DNA of 5,710 nt, from the NCBI GenBank assembly GCA_022865845.1, contig JALHUC010000477.1:1-5710 (forward strand). The letters are read 5' to 3'. Below, one piece after another: positions 1 to 5,710 of the stretch (within the stretch, counting starts at the first letter, position 1; each line of letters starts with the position of its first letter). A program made the translations under genes and the position numbers. This DNA is from a bacterium. Its GTDB lineage: Bacteria > BMS3Abin14. The notes beneath the pieces were generated by a model. That model worked only from the letters and a program-made list of their open reading frames with translations, was not told the origin of the DNA and did not search any database.

Positions 1-280
1 CCGTCTTTACCGGGACATGGATCGACCAACAGATGTTCTCTCCTTCTCCCAGCTGGAAGGTGAAGGGCCGGTGGGCGTTCACCAGCTGCTGGGGGATGTG
101 GTCATTTCCTGGGAAACTGCACAAAGACAGGCCTCTGAACTTGGACATGAAGTCCCTGTGGAGATGAAACGGCTGCTTGTCCACGGAGTTTTGCACCTTC
201 TTGGGTTCGACCATGAAAGGGGCGAGGAAGCTGCCAGGGCTATGAGGGAAGAGGAAGAAAGATATGTATTATCGGAGTAG
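1..280 (+). CDS. ybeY: Endoribonuclease YbeY, C-terminal part (5' truncated by window edge)
   Basis: YbeY is a metal-dependent single-strand endoribonuclease that acts in 16S rRNA 3'-end maturation and 70S ribosome quality control in the cytoplasm. The reading frame is open from base 2 and ends at TAG 278-280, leaving about 92 residues of a protein usually near 150. The family signature PTDVLSF follows directly after the first visible residues (RLYRDMDR). The zinc-binding motif HGVLHLLGFDH (182-214) has the expected three histidines at codons 182, 194 and 212 (H-x3-H-x5-H). The ATG at 17 lies inside the conserved core, so it is not the true start; the start is upstream of the window. The tail is Glu/Arg-rich and ends YVLSE. 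The stop codon is fused to a heptad repeat array that fills most of the gap to corC. The family call is secure. Confidence 0.95.
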   Translation, partial: RLYRDMDRPTDVLSFSQLEGEGPVGVHQLLGDVVISWETAQRQASELGHEVPVEMKRLLVHGVLHLLGFDHERGEEAARAMREEEERYVLSE

Positions 281-411
281 AATGTGGAATGTAGAACGCA
301 GAACGCGGAATGCAGAACCCGGAACGCAGAACGCAGAATATACGGATCACGGAAAATGGAATATGGAATATGAGTAACGGATCACGATTCACGGACAACC
401 ATTCACAATTT
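279..411. repeat. Degenerate 7-bp tandem repeat array, 19 units, between ybeY and corC
   Basis: Read in steps of seven from base 279, every unit begins with a purine: A in 16 units and G at 286, 307 and 321. Units 1-9 (279-341) follow the pattern RGAAYGC, for example AGAACGC at 293, 300 and 328. Units 10-19 (342-411) drift to ACGGATC/ATGGAAT types, for example ACGGATC at 342 and 377 and ATGGAAT at 356 and 363. The first unit uses the last two bases of the ybeY stop codon. The array occupies about 130 of the bases before corC and has no coding signature, good hairpin or terminator. Its function is unknown. Seven bases do not match the helical repeat, so ordinary phased bending is not suggested. 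Confidence 0.85.
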
Positions 412-449
412 TAATTTAACTATAATAAACAGGGAGTAACCCAATAACA

Positions 450-1277
450 ATGGCAGAAGGCATTTTAGACAGCATCAAGAGCCTGATCAGGAAACTGGCG
501 AGATCCAGCGTCACTGAGGAAGAGATCCACAGCCTCATCGATGTAGGTGAGCAGGAAGGGGTGATCAACCGGGATGAACATGCCATGATCGACGCTGTGC
601 TGGATCTGGGAGATACCCTGGTCAGGGAGATCCTGGTTCCAAGGACAGAGATGGTGGCGGTGGAGATTTCAACGCCGATCACCGAGGTTCTGGAAACCAT
701 CATTGCTGCCGGTCACAGCCGGATACCAGTTTACGAGGGAGACGTCGATCATATCACCGGTATTCTCTATGCGAAGGACCTGCTCAAGCTCTGGGGTAAG
801 CTTCCAGAAGAAATCAGCATTAGATCCATATGCCGCAAGGCATATTTTATCCCCGAGACGAAAACTACCGCCGACCTGCTGAAGGAGTTCAAAGTGAGAA
901 GGGTCCATATGGCTGTGGCTGTTGACGAGTACGGTGGTACTTCCGGGATAATCACCATTGAAGATATTCTGGAGGAGATCGTGGGGGAGATCCAGGATGA
1001 GCATGATCCTGTTGAGCAGTCTGGTATATCAAGACTGGATGACGGAAGTTATATTCTCGATGCCCGGTCCCATATTGAGGATGTTGAGGATGAGTTGAAG
1101 GTCCAACTGCCCCGCGGTGAATATGACACACTCGGTGGTTTCCTGAGCCATCTCATGGGTCATGTTCCCGTCCAGGGGGAGCAGGGCCGGTATGAAACCC
1201 TGTTGTTCACTGTGGAGGAAGCTGACGCCAGGAAGGTGTCCACCATCAGGGTCAGTTTTGAGAAGGAGGGAGCTTAG
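450..1277 (+). CDS. corC: CorC/HlyC-family CBS-domain protein (YbeX-like)
   Basis: The 275-residue soluble protein has the YbeX/CorC layout. A short helical N-terminus with TEEEIHSLIDVGEQEGVI (22-39) leads into the CBS pair: the first about 61-118, starting at VPRTEM (63-68), with HSRIPVY (89-95) and GILYAKDLL (104-112); the second about 125-185, with AVDEYGGTSGI (157-167) and IEDILEEIVGEI (170-181). A C-terminal CorC_HlyC domain (about 195-272) follows. CBS pairs of this type bind adenine nucleotides. The family is historically linked to Mg2+/Co2+ efflux, and the E. coli homologue has also been tied to ribosome maturation, which suits the ybeY neighbour. No DUF21/CNNM membrane domain is present, and the length is close to E. 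coli CorC (292). The ATG at 450 is preceded by AGGGAG at 431-436, a rather long 13-base spacing. The name is secure; the transport role is not shown. Confidence 0.93.
   Translation: MAEGILDSIKSLIRKLARSSVTEEEIHSLIDVGEQEGVINRDEHAMIDAVLDLGDTLVREILVPRTEMVAVEISTPITEVLETIIAAGHSRIPVYEGDVDHITGILYAKDLLKLWGKLPEEISIRSICRKAYFIPETKTTADLLKEFKVRRVHMAVAVDEYGGTSGIITIEDILEEIVGEIQDEHDPVEQSGISRLDDGSYILDARSHIEDVEDELKVQLPRGEYDTLGGFLSHLMGHVPVQGEQGRYETLLFTVEEADARKVSTIRVSFEKEGA
1263..1270 (+). promoter_or_regulatory. Ribosome binding site of lnt, inside the corC 3' end
   Basis: AAGGAGGG lies in the last codons of corC, 14 bases before the lnt ATG at 1285. The motif is strong but the spacing is long. No nearer ATG, GTG or TTG exists in the lnt frame between the motif and 1285, so the site supports 1285 as the start and suggests translational coupling to corC. 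Confidence 0.6.
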
Positions 1278-1284
1278 CCCACAC

Positions 1285-2916
1285 ATGCAGCCGGGTATAC
1301 TCCTGCGGATCCTCGCATCCTCGGTCCTTCTTATACTTTCCTTCCCTCGTCCGGATGTGGGAATCCTTTCCCTGGTTGCCCTTGTTCCCCTTTTTATGGG
1401 TCTTTCCGATGCCGGCAAAGGTCAAGCCTTTTTTGCCGGATGGGGGGCCGGTACCGCCTGGTTCTTTTTCTCCTATAATTGGGTTTCCCATTCACTGACC
1501 GGTTTCGGGAACATCCCGCTTCCCCTTGCGGAAGGGGTGATCCTCCTTCTGGCAGGCATACATGGGCTGTACGTGGGCCTGTTCTCAATCCTGATTCCGT
1601 TGATGACCGGAGCGGGGGAGGGCAGCGTGGGAGCAGGCGCAGTCCAAAGTCCAAAGTCCAAAGTCCAAAGTAAAGGCGTGGAGGAAAGACCGGAGGGTTT
1701 CACTCCCTTACCACCTCACCCCCTTACCTCCATACTTAGTCACCCCCTTACGCCCTTACTTGTTCTTCCCTCCGCCTGGGTCCTGCTTGAGGTGGCCAGG
1801 TCCTGGTTCCCGGCACCTTTTCCGTGGTTGCTGATGGGAACAGCGACGTGGAAACTACCTTTTGTGGGATCTCTTTATGAACTGGCTGGTGTCCACGGTG
1901 TGTCCTTCTGGATCCTTCTGGTCAATGTACTGATCTGGACCATGTTCAGGGTTCAGAAGGAAGAAAGGCGCCGAGCCGGAATGATTCTGTCAGTGGTGCT
2001 CCTCCTGCCTGTGATCCTGTACCCCATCCAGATACAAAATAGCGGGCAAATGGTGAGAGTGGGGGTCGTCCAGGGAAACTTCCAGCAGAAGCTCAAATGG
2101 GAGGAAGACCTGCGGGAAGAGACGCTGAACACATATTTGTCCCTTACAGAAAAAGCGGTTAAGAAGGGTGCGCAACTGGTTGTCTGGCCGGAGACCGCCG
2201 TGCCTTCATTCTACCAGGCAGAGCCTGAGTTGATGGAAAGGCTGGCCCGGTTAACATCAGAACTGGACATCCATCTCATTTTCGGAAGTCCAGGTTACGA
2301 GATAGCAGGGCGTGAGATCCTCCTTTATAATCGCGTCTACCATTTATCGCCAGGTGGGGATGAGGAGTTTTACGACAAGATCATGCTGGTACCCTTTGGG
2401 GAGTATGTTCCCCTGGCCGGCCTGCTACCCTTTTTGGACAAGATGGTGCCTGGAGAAGGCGAGTTCTCCAGGGGTGCCTGGGAGGCCCCCTTTAAGACCC
2501 CCGTGCCTTCGGGAGTTTTGATCTGTTATGAGATATCCATCCCCTCTCTCAGCCGGCAGGAAGTGCGTGATGGTTCATTGATGCTCATCAACGTGACTAA
2601 CGATGCCTGGTTCGGACGTTCCTGGGGGCCCTACCAGCATCTTGCCGTTTCTGCTGTCCGGGCGATGGAGAACAGAGTCCCGGTTCTCCGGGCAGCCAAC
2701 ACAGGAATATCAGCGATTATCGACCGCAGGGGCCGAATTGTCACGAGCATACCCCTGGAAGAAAGAGGTGTTGTTGTCGCCGATATTGAAACGGGAGCAG
2801 GACAGACAGTTTATACTCGATATGGGGACTGGATTGTCATTCTCTGTATGGCTGTGATATCAGTGTATTTCCTTATATTACTGTATTCATGGAGGTTACG
2901 AAGATGGACCATTTAG
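1285..2916 (+). CDS. lnt: Apolipoprotein N-acyltransferase
   Basis: Lnt adds the third acyl chain to the N-terminal cysteine of lipoproteins at the periplasmic face of the inner membrane. The 543-residue protein starts with two hydrophobic helices (about 5-20 and 25-40), continues through several more membrane helices, then a nitrilase-fold domain from MVRVGVVQGN (256) to about 512, and a last helix (about 516-535). The catalytic triad is visible: E303 in VWPETAVP, K365 in YDKIMLVPFGEYVPL and C414 in LICYEISIP. The frame is open back to 1162, but that extension lies inside corC; ATG 1285 places the first helix normally. Residues about 119-161, between helices 4 and 5, are a low-complexity insertion encoded by tandem repeats, making this protein somewhat longer than the usual roughly 510. 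The enzyme domain looks intact. The end overlaps prfB by 13 bases. Confidence 0.95.
   Translation: MQPGILLRILASSVLLILSFPRPDVGILSLVALVPLFMGLSDAGKGQAFFAGWGAGTAWFFFSYNWVSHSLTGFGNIPLPLAEGVILLLAGIHGLYVGLFSILIPLMTGAGEGSVGAGAVQSPKSKVQSKGVEERPEGFTPLPPHPLTSILSHPLTPLLVLPSAWVLLEVARSWFPAPFPWLLMGTATWKLPFVGSLYELAGVHGVSFWILLVNVLIWTMFRVQKEERRRAGMILSVVLLLPVILYPIQIQNSGQMVRVGVVQGNFQQKLKWEEDLREETLNTYLSLTEKAVKKGAQLVVWPETAVPSFYQAEPELMERLARLTSELDIHLIFGSPGYEIAGREILLYNRVYHLSPGGDEEFYDKIMLVPFGEYVPLAGLLPFLDKMVPGEGEFSRGAWEAPFKTPVPSGVLICYEISIPSLSRQEVRDGSLMLINVTNDAWFGRSWGPYQHLAVSAVRAMENRVPVLRAANTGISAIIDRRGRIVTSIPLEERGVVVADIETGAGQTVYTRYGDWIVILCMAVISVYFLILLYSWRLRRWTI
1641..1671. repeat. Perfect 7-bp tandem repeat AGTCCAA x4 within lnt
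   Basis: Four exact copies of AGTCCAA occupy 1641-1668, followed by a partial AGT (1669-1671). They are read in the lnt frame as VQSPKSK then VQS, giving a seven-residue period rich in Ser and Lys. The site lies in the loop after membrane helix 4, predicted to be cytoplasmic by the family topology. Four identical units suggest recent expansion or recent insertion. Gain of one unit would put TAA 1671-1673 in frame. Confidence 0.93.
1702..1765. repeat. Degenerate 8-bp tandem repeat (ACCCCCTT-like) x8 within lnt
   Basis: From 1702 to 1765 every eighth position starts AC. The eight units are ACTCCCTT, ACCACCTC, ACCCCCTT, ACCTCCAT, ACTTAGTC, ACCCCCTT, ACGCCCTT and ACTTGTTC. The two exact copies of ACCCCCTT are 24 bases apart, which gives a repeated HPLT in the protein. 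The encoded segment is Pro/Leu/Thr-rich and runs into helix 5 of Lnt (VLPSAWVLLEVARSW). The last unit may be partly native lnt sequence. Confidence 0.75.
2891..2895 (+). promoter_or_regulatory. Ribosome binding site of prfB
   Basis: GGAGG sits 8 bases before ATG 2904, inside the last codons of lnt. It supports a start upstream of the in-frame TGA, and so supports the frameshifted form of prfB over an internal start. Confidence 0.8.
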
Positions 2917-4017
2917 ACGCATTCAAGAGCGCTCTCGACGGGGCAGCCGCAAGATTAGAGGCCCTGGGGAGGCATCTTTGACCCCGCAGGGAAAACCACC
3001 GAGATAGAGAAACTGGAGAAGAAGGCCTCCTCGCCAGATTTTTGGAACAACCCCGAAAAGGCACAGATAGTCACCAGGAGGATCAGTTCCCTGAAGGATG
3101 AGATCGATCGGTTCACCAGGATCGAGTCCGCGTTGAGGGACCTTCAGGCCGCAGTTGAACTGATCCAGGAGGATGCTGAACTGGGAGAGGAGCTGCTCAA
3201 GGAATCCATTCCACAGCTTCGTGAGGTTGAAAGATCACTGGATTCCATTGAGCTGGAATCTCTCCTGGGTGACGAGGCGGATTTAAGGAACGCCATAATA
3301 AGTATTAACCCCGGTGCAGGCGGAACGGAGTCCCAGGATTGGGCCCAGATGCTTCTCCGCATGTACCTGCGGTGGGCCGAACGACGCGGTTTCACGGCCG
3401 AGATCCTGGATCACCAGTACGGTGAAGAGGCCGGGATCAAGGGAGCCACTGTGGCTGTAGAGGGCCCTTATGCTTACGGTTACCTGAAGGCAGAGAGCGG
3501 CGTCCATCGCCTGGTGCGTATCTCTCCCTATGACGCCAGCAGCAGGCGTCATACCTCCTTTGCGTCCGTTTTTGCCTATCCGGAAGTGGAAGATGATATC
3601 GAGGTTGATATTGATGACAAGGATCTGCGCATAGACACCTACCGTTCAAGCGGCGCTGGCGGCCAGCATGTCAATGTCACCGATTCTGCTGTGCGGATCA
3701 CTCACATTCCCACAGGTGTCGTTGCCAGCTGTCAAAACGAAAGGTCACAGCACAAGAACAAGGCAACCGCCATGAGGATCCTGAGGGCCAGACTGTACGA
3801 ACGGATAAAGAGGGAAAAAGCGGAAGAGATGAAGAAAGTGCAGGGGCAGAAGAAGGAGATCGCCTGGGGAAGCCAGATCCGCAGCTATGTTCTTCAGCCT
3901 TACAGGATGGCTAAGGACCACAGGACCGGGTACGAGGTAGGCAACGTTGATGCTGTACTGGATGGAGATCTGGACGATTTTATTCAGGCCTACCTTATGG
4001 GTCGGAGGGATGAGTGA
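2904..4017 (+). CDS. prfB: Peptide chain release factor 2, expressed by programmed +1 frameshift
   Basis: RF2 recognises UGA and UAA stop codons and triggers peptidyl-tRNA hydrolysis in the ribosome. The first 25 codons (2904-2978, MDHLDAFKSAL...) end at TGA 2979-2981. A +1 slip on CTT (2976-2978) resumes at GAC 2980 and reads to TGA 4015-4017, giving 370 residues against 365 in E. coli. The second frame begins DPAGKTTEIEKLEKK and contains the RF2 motif PDFWNNPEKAQ, so the upstream zero-frame piece is needed for a normal N-terminus. GAGGTES lies near 137-143, and the catalytic GGQ is at 252-254 in SSGAGGQHVN. S248 matches the position that is Thr246 in E. coli K-12 but usually Ala or Ser elsewhere. 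The codon-recognition tripeptide is S207-P208-Y209, where the family norm is SPF. The gene overlaps lnt by 13 bases and ribD by 4. Confidence 0.96.
2966..2982 (+). promoter_or_regulatory. RF2 programmed +1 frameshift site (autoregulatory)
   Basis: The signal consists of an internal Shine-Dalgarno-like GGGGAGG (2966-2972), three bases, the slippery codon CTT (2976-2978), TGA (2979-2981) and a following C (2982). This matches the known E. coli arrangement AGGGGGTATCTTTGAC in element order and in the three-base spacing. UGAC is a poor termination context. When RF2 is scarce the ribosome pauses at UGA, the internal SD pairs with 16S rRNA and the tRNA slips from CUU to UUU. When RF2 is plentiful, termination gives a 25-residue peptide. 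The site is therefore a feedback control on RF2. Confidence 0.95.
4004..4008 (+). promoter_or_regulatory. Ribosome binding site deciding the GTG start of ribD
   Basis: GGAGG ends 5 bases before GTG 4014, inside the prfB coding sequence. Its spacing favours GTG 4014 over ATG 4041. The latter falls at residue 10, at the family's usual MKRTLVLA-type helix, and has no comparable motif before it. Confidence 0.75.
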
Positions 4018-5111
4018 ACCCGGCTAGTGCACTGAAATTAATGAAACGGACACTGGTCCTGGCATCCCGGGGGGCGGGAACTACACATCCTAACCCCATG
4101 GTCGGTGCTGTTGTTGCTGCTGACGGCAGGATCGTCGGGGAAGGGTGGCATCGAAGGCCGGGGGAACCTCACGCGGAGGCTCTGGCTCTTGAAGAGGCCG
4201 GATCGGCTGCTCGCGGAGGAATCCTCTTCGTCAATCTGGAACCTTGTGACCATGTTGGACGTACGGCACCGTGTACCAGAGCCATTATCGATGCCGGTAT
4301 CACCCATGTCTTCGCTGCTTGCCGTGACCCGCACTTCCTGGTTGACGGTAAGGGGTTTAAGGCTCTGCGCGAGGCAGGTGTCCAGGTAACTACAGGAACC
4401 CTGGGCCGGGAGGCGGAGGAACTCAACAGGGCATTTTTCCATTTTTCCAGGGAGGGGACTCCCTACATGACCCTCAAGCTTGCCTCCACTATGGATGGCC
4501 GTATCGCGGCCCCTGACGGTAATTCCAAATGGATAACCGGCGAAAAGGCCAGAAGGGCTGTGCACAGGCTCAGGGCACAGGTTGATGCTGTTATGGTAGG
4601 TGTGGGGACAGTCATTGCCGATGACCCAAAGCTTACCGCAAGGGATGTGGGGAGAAAGATCCAGCCTATGAGGGTTGTCCTGGATCCGGCCCTTCGGACT
4701 CCCCCGGATTCGATAATAGTAAGGGAGAATCAGGCAGGTTCGACCTTACTTGTGATCGGCGAAGAGGTTCCTGAAGATCGATACCAAGCCTTCCAGGACA
4801 GGGGGGTGCGGCTGCTCAGGCTCCCTGTGGAAGAAGGGTTATTTGCCTGGAGCGCGCTGGCCGGATCCTTGGCGGACATGGGGATTTTGCATGTCCTGGC
4901 CGAGGGAGGTGGCAAAACGGCTGCCTGGATGCTGAAAACAGGAGCAGTGAACCGGCTTGAACTTTTCCTGGCTTCCAGGGTGCTCGGAGCGTCCGGAATT
5001 CCCGCTGTGGGAGACATGGGAATAACCTCTATGAAAGAAGCGGCTCGTCTGTCCTTTCACCGGATACGCAGGGTCGGCGAAGACGTTCAGATCACTGCGG
5101 ATGTAAAGTGA
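4014..5111 (+). CDS. ribD: Bifunctional riboflavin biosynthesis deaminase/reductase RibD
   Basis: RibD performs two cytoplasmic steps after GTP cyclohydrolase II: deamination of the pyrimidine intermediate and NADPH-dependent reduction of its ribosyl side chain. The 365-residue protein has the standard two domains. The N-terminal cytidine-deaminase-like domain (about 8-145) shows THPNPMVGAVV (24-34), the zinc and proton-shuttle motif H53-A-E55, and C78 and C87 in EPCDHVGRTAPC. The C-terminal reductase domain (about 150-365) shows TLKLASTMDGRIA (153-165), SKWITG (171-176), GVGTVIADDPKLTAR (196-210) and AEGGG (296-300). All expected metal ligands are present. Translation starts at GTG 4014, which overlaps the prfB stop as GTGA, so it is probably coupled to RF2 synthesis. 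No room exists for an FMN riboswitch directly upstream. ribE follows 7 bases after the stop. Confidence 0.96.
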   Translation: MNPASALKLMKRTLVLASRGAGTTHPNPMVGAVVAADGRIVGEGWHRRPGEPHAEALALEEAGSAARGGILFVNLEPCDHVGRTAPCTRAIIDAGITHVFAACRDPHFLVDGKGFKALREAGVQVTTGTLGREAEELNRAFFHFSREGTPYMTLKLASTMDGRIAAPDGNSKWITGEKARRAVHRLRAQVDAVMVGVGTVIADDPKLTARDVGRKIQPMRVVLDPALRTPPDSIIVRENQAGSTLLVIGEEVPEDRYQAFQDRGVRLLRLPVEEGLFAWSALAGSLADMGILHVLAEGGGKTAAWMLKTGAVNRLELFLASRVLGASGIPAVGDMGITSMKEAARLSFHRIRRVGEDVQITADVK

Positions 5112-5118
5112 GGGATCT

Positions 5119-5710
5119 ATGTTTACAGGGATAGTGGAAGAGATCGGCTCGGTCCGGCGTACGGAAATCAGGTCAGGCGGGTTGAGGGTTGATGTGGAGG
5201 GATCTGCTGTTCTTGAAGGAACCAGGCCGGGAGACAGCATATCGGTCAACGGGGTTTGCCTGACAGTTGAAAGGGTTACGGGCAGTGTGTTCACGGCATT
5301 TCTTTCCTCAGAGACGTTGAAGAGAACAACACTTGGAGATGCCGTTATTGGTTTTCGGGTCAATCTGGAACGAGCACTGGTTTTAGGTGGCAGGCTGGGG
5401 GGGCACCTGGTTTCCGGTCATGTGGAGGCAAAAGGGCAGATCCGGGAGCTGAGAAAGGACGGCGAGGCTTATCATCTGGTGATCTCCTGTCCCTCCGAAT
5501 TTGCTCCCTATGTTGTGCCGAAAGGTTCCGTTTCTGTGGATGGTGTGAGCCTGACCATAGTAGAAGGTATGGGGGAGGTGTTTTCCGTGGCGATGATCCC
5601 GGAAACCTTTGAAAAAACGACCTTTAGATTGAAAACACCGGGTAATTTTGTTAATTTGGAACCCGATCTGATTTTAAAATACGTGATGTCCGTTGTCCGG
5701 AATCTAAAGG
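5119..5710 (+). CDS. ribE: Riboflavin synthase, alpha chain (3' truncated by window edge)
   Basis: Riboflavin synthase converts two molecules of 6,7-dimethyl-8-ribityllumazine into riboflavin and the pyrimidine that is recycled. Translation from ATG 5119 begins MFTGIVEEIG, the hallmark N-terminus, and stays open to the window end, giving 197 complete codons of a protein usually about 210-220 long. The internal duplication is visible: VNGVCLTV (43-50) in the first lumazine-binding domain and VDGVSLTI (140-147) in the second, 97 residues apart. GGHLVSGHV (94-102) marks the domain junction. SETLKRTTLG and PETFEKTTF are the paired equivalents in the two halves. GAGG (5110-5113) lies 5 bases before the start, overlapping the ribD stop. 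Only about the last 10-20 residues should be missing. The usual next genes in such clusters are ribBA and ribH, which cannot be seen here. Confidence 0.95.
   Translation, partial: MFTGIVEEIGSVRRTEIRSGGLRVDVEGSAVLEGTRPGDSISVNGVCLTVERVTGSVFTAFLSSETLKRTTLGDAVIGFRVNLERALVLGGRLGGHLVSGHVEAKGQIRELRKDGEAYHLVISCPSEFAPYVVPKGSVSVDGVSLTIVEGMGEVFSVAMIPETFEKTTFRLKTPGNFVNLEPDLILKYVMSVVRNLK

Noticed and set aside
279..411. CRISPR array or transcription terminator in the ybeY-corC gap
   Set aside because: Units are 7 bases with no spacers, and no stable inverted repeat followed by a T run is present.
421..426. Perfect TATAAT as a -10 box for corC
   Set aside because: The only good -35 match (TTCACA, 402-407) is 13 bases away, too close. 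At 17 bases the sequence is ACCATT. A start near 433 would also fall inside the putative ribosome binding site AGGGAG (431-436). The AT-rich stretch could contain a promoter but none can be supported.
1162..1284. Longer N-terminus for Lnt from ATG 1162
   Set aside because: It lies entirely within corC in another frame, encodes a basic, non-membrane stretch unlike any Lnt N-terminus, and ATG 1285 gives the normal first helix.
1641..1765. Frameshift or pseudogene in lnt caused by the repeats
   Set aside because: The frame stays open through both arrays and the downstream helices and catalytic residues are all present in the same frame.
2979..2981. In-frame TGA as a disabling mutation in prfB
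   Set aside because: It is the programmed stop of the RF2 frameshift site, with internal SD and CTT in the known positions.
3133..4017. Short RF2 form of 294 residues from ATG 3133
   Set aside because: The upstream +1 frame encodes conserved RF2 sequence (PDFWNNPEKAQ), and a full frameshift signal links it to ATG 2904 with a good ribosome binding site.
4038..4565. Minus-strand open frame of 175 codons opposite ribD, and similar long reverse frames opposite corC, lnt, prfB and ribE
   Set aside because: They lie opposite genes with secure family motifs, show no recognisable domain, and have no sensible context; they are shadows of the codon bias of the plus-strand genes.

Overview
The window is a compact, co-directional (+ strand) block of housekeeping genes: 3' end of ybeY (rRNA maturation endoribonuclease), corC (CBS-domain protein), lnt (apolipoprotein N-acyltransferase), prfB (peptide chain release factor 2, with its programmed +1 frameshift), ribD (bifunctional deaminase/reductase of riboflavin synthesis) and the 5' part of ribE (riboflavin synthase). 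All six identifications rest on family motifs read directly in the translations. Lnt and a YbeX-type CorC without a membrane domain point to a diderm bacterium. The moderate GC content and the order ybeY-corC-lnt-prfB-ribD-ribE would suit a deltaproteobacterial (Desulfobacterota-like) lineage, but that placement is inference from memory and not demonstrated here.

Layout: ybeY ends at 280. A 169-base gap (281-449) follows, most of which is a degenerate 7-bp tandem repeat. From corC (450) onward the genes are packed: lnt starts 7 bases after corC, prfB overlaps the end of lnt by 13 bases, ribD overlaps the prfB stop codon by 4 bases with a GTG start, and ribE starts 7 bases after ribD. No terminator or FMN riboswitch is visible between corC and ribE, so corC-lnt-prfB-ribD-ribE is probably one transcript with coupled translation. 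Functionally it joins ribosome maturation, envelope lipoprotein processing, translation termination and flavin synthesis, which looks like a conserved growth-related operon and not an accessory island.

No new defence, mobile or biosynthetic system is present. The most unusual feature is repeat DNA. A 19-unit degenerate heptad array begins inside the ybeY stop codon. A second, perfect heptad array (AGTCCAA x4) and a separate degenerate octad array (ACCCCCTT-like x8) lie close together inside the lnt reading frame, adding a low-complexity cytoplasmic loop of about 40 residues between two membrane helices. Because 7 and 8 are not multiples of 3, a change in copy number there would usually break lnt. 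The second item worth checking is an SPY tripeptide where RF2 normally carries SPF.
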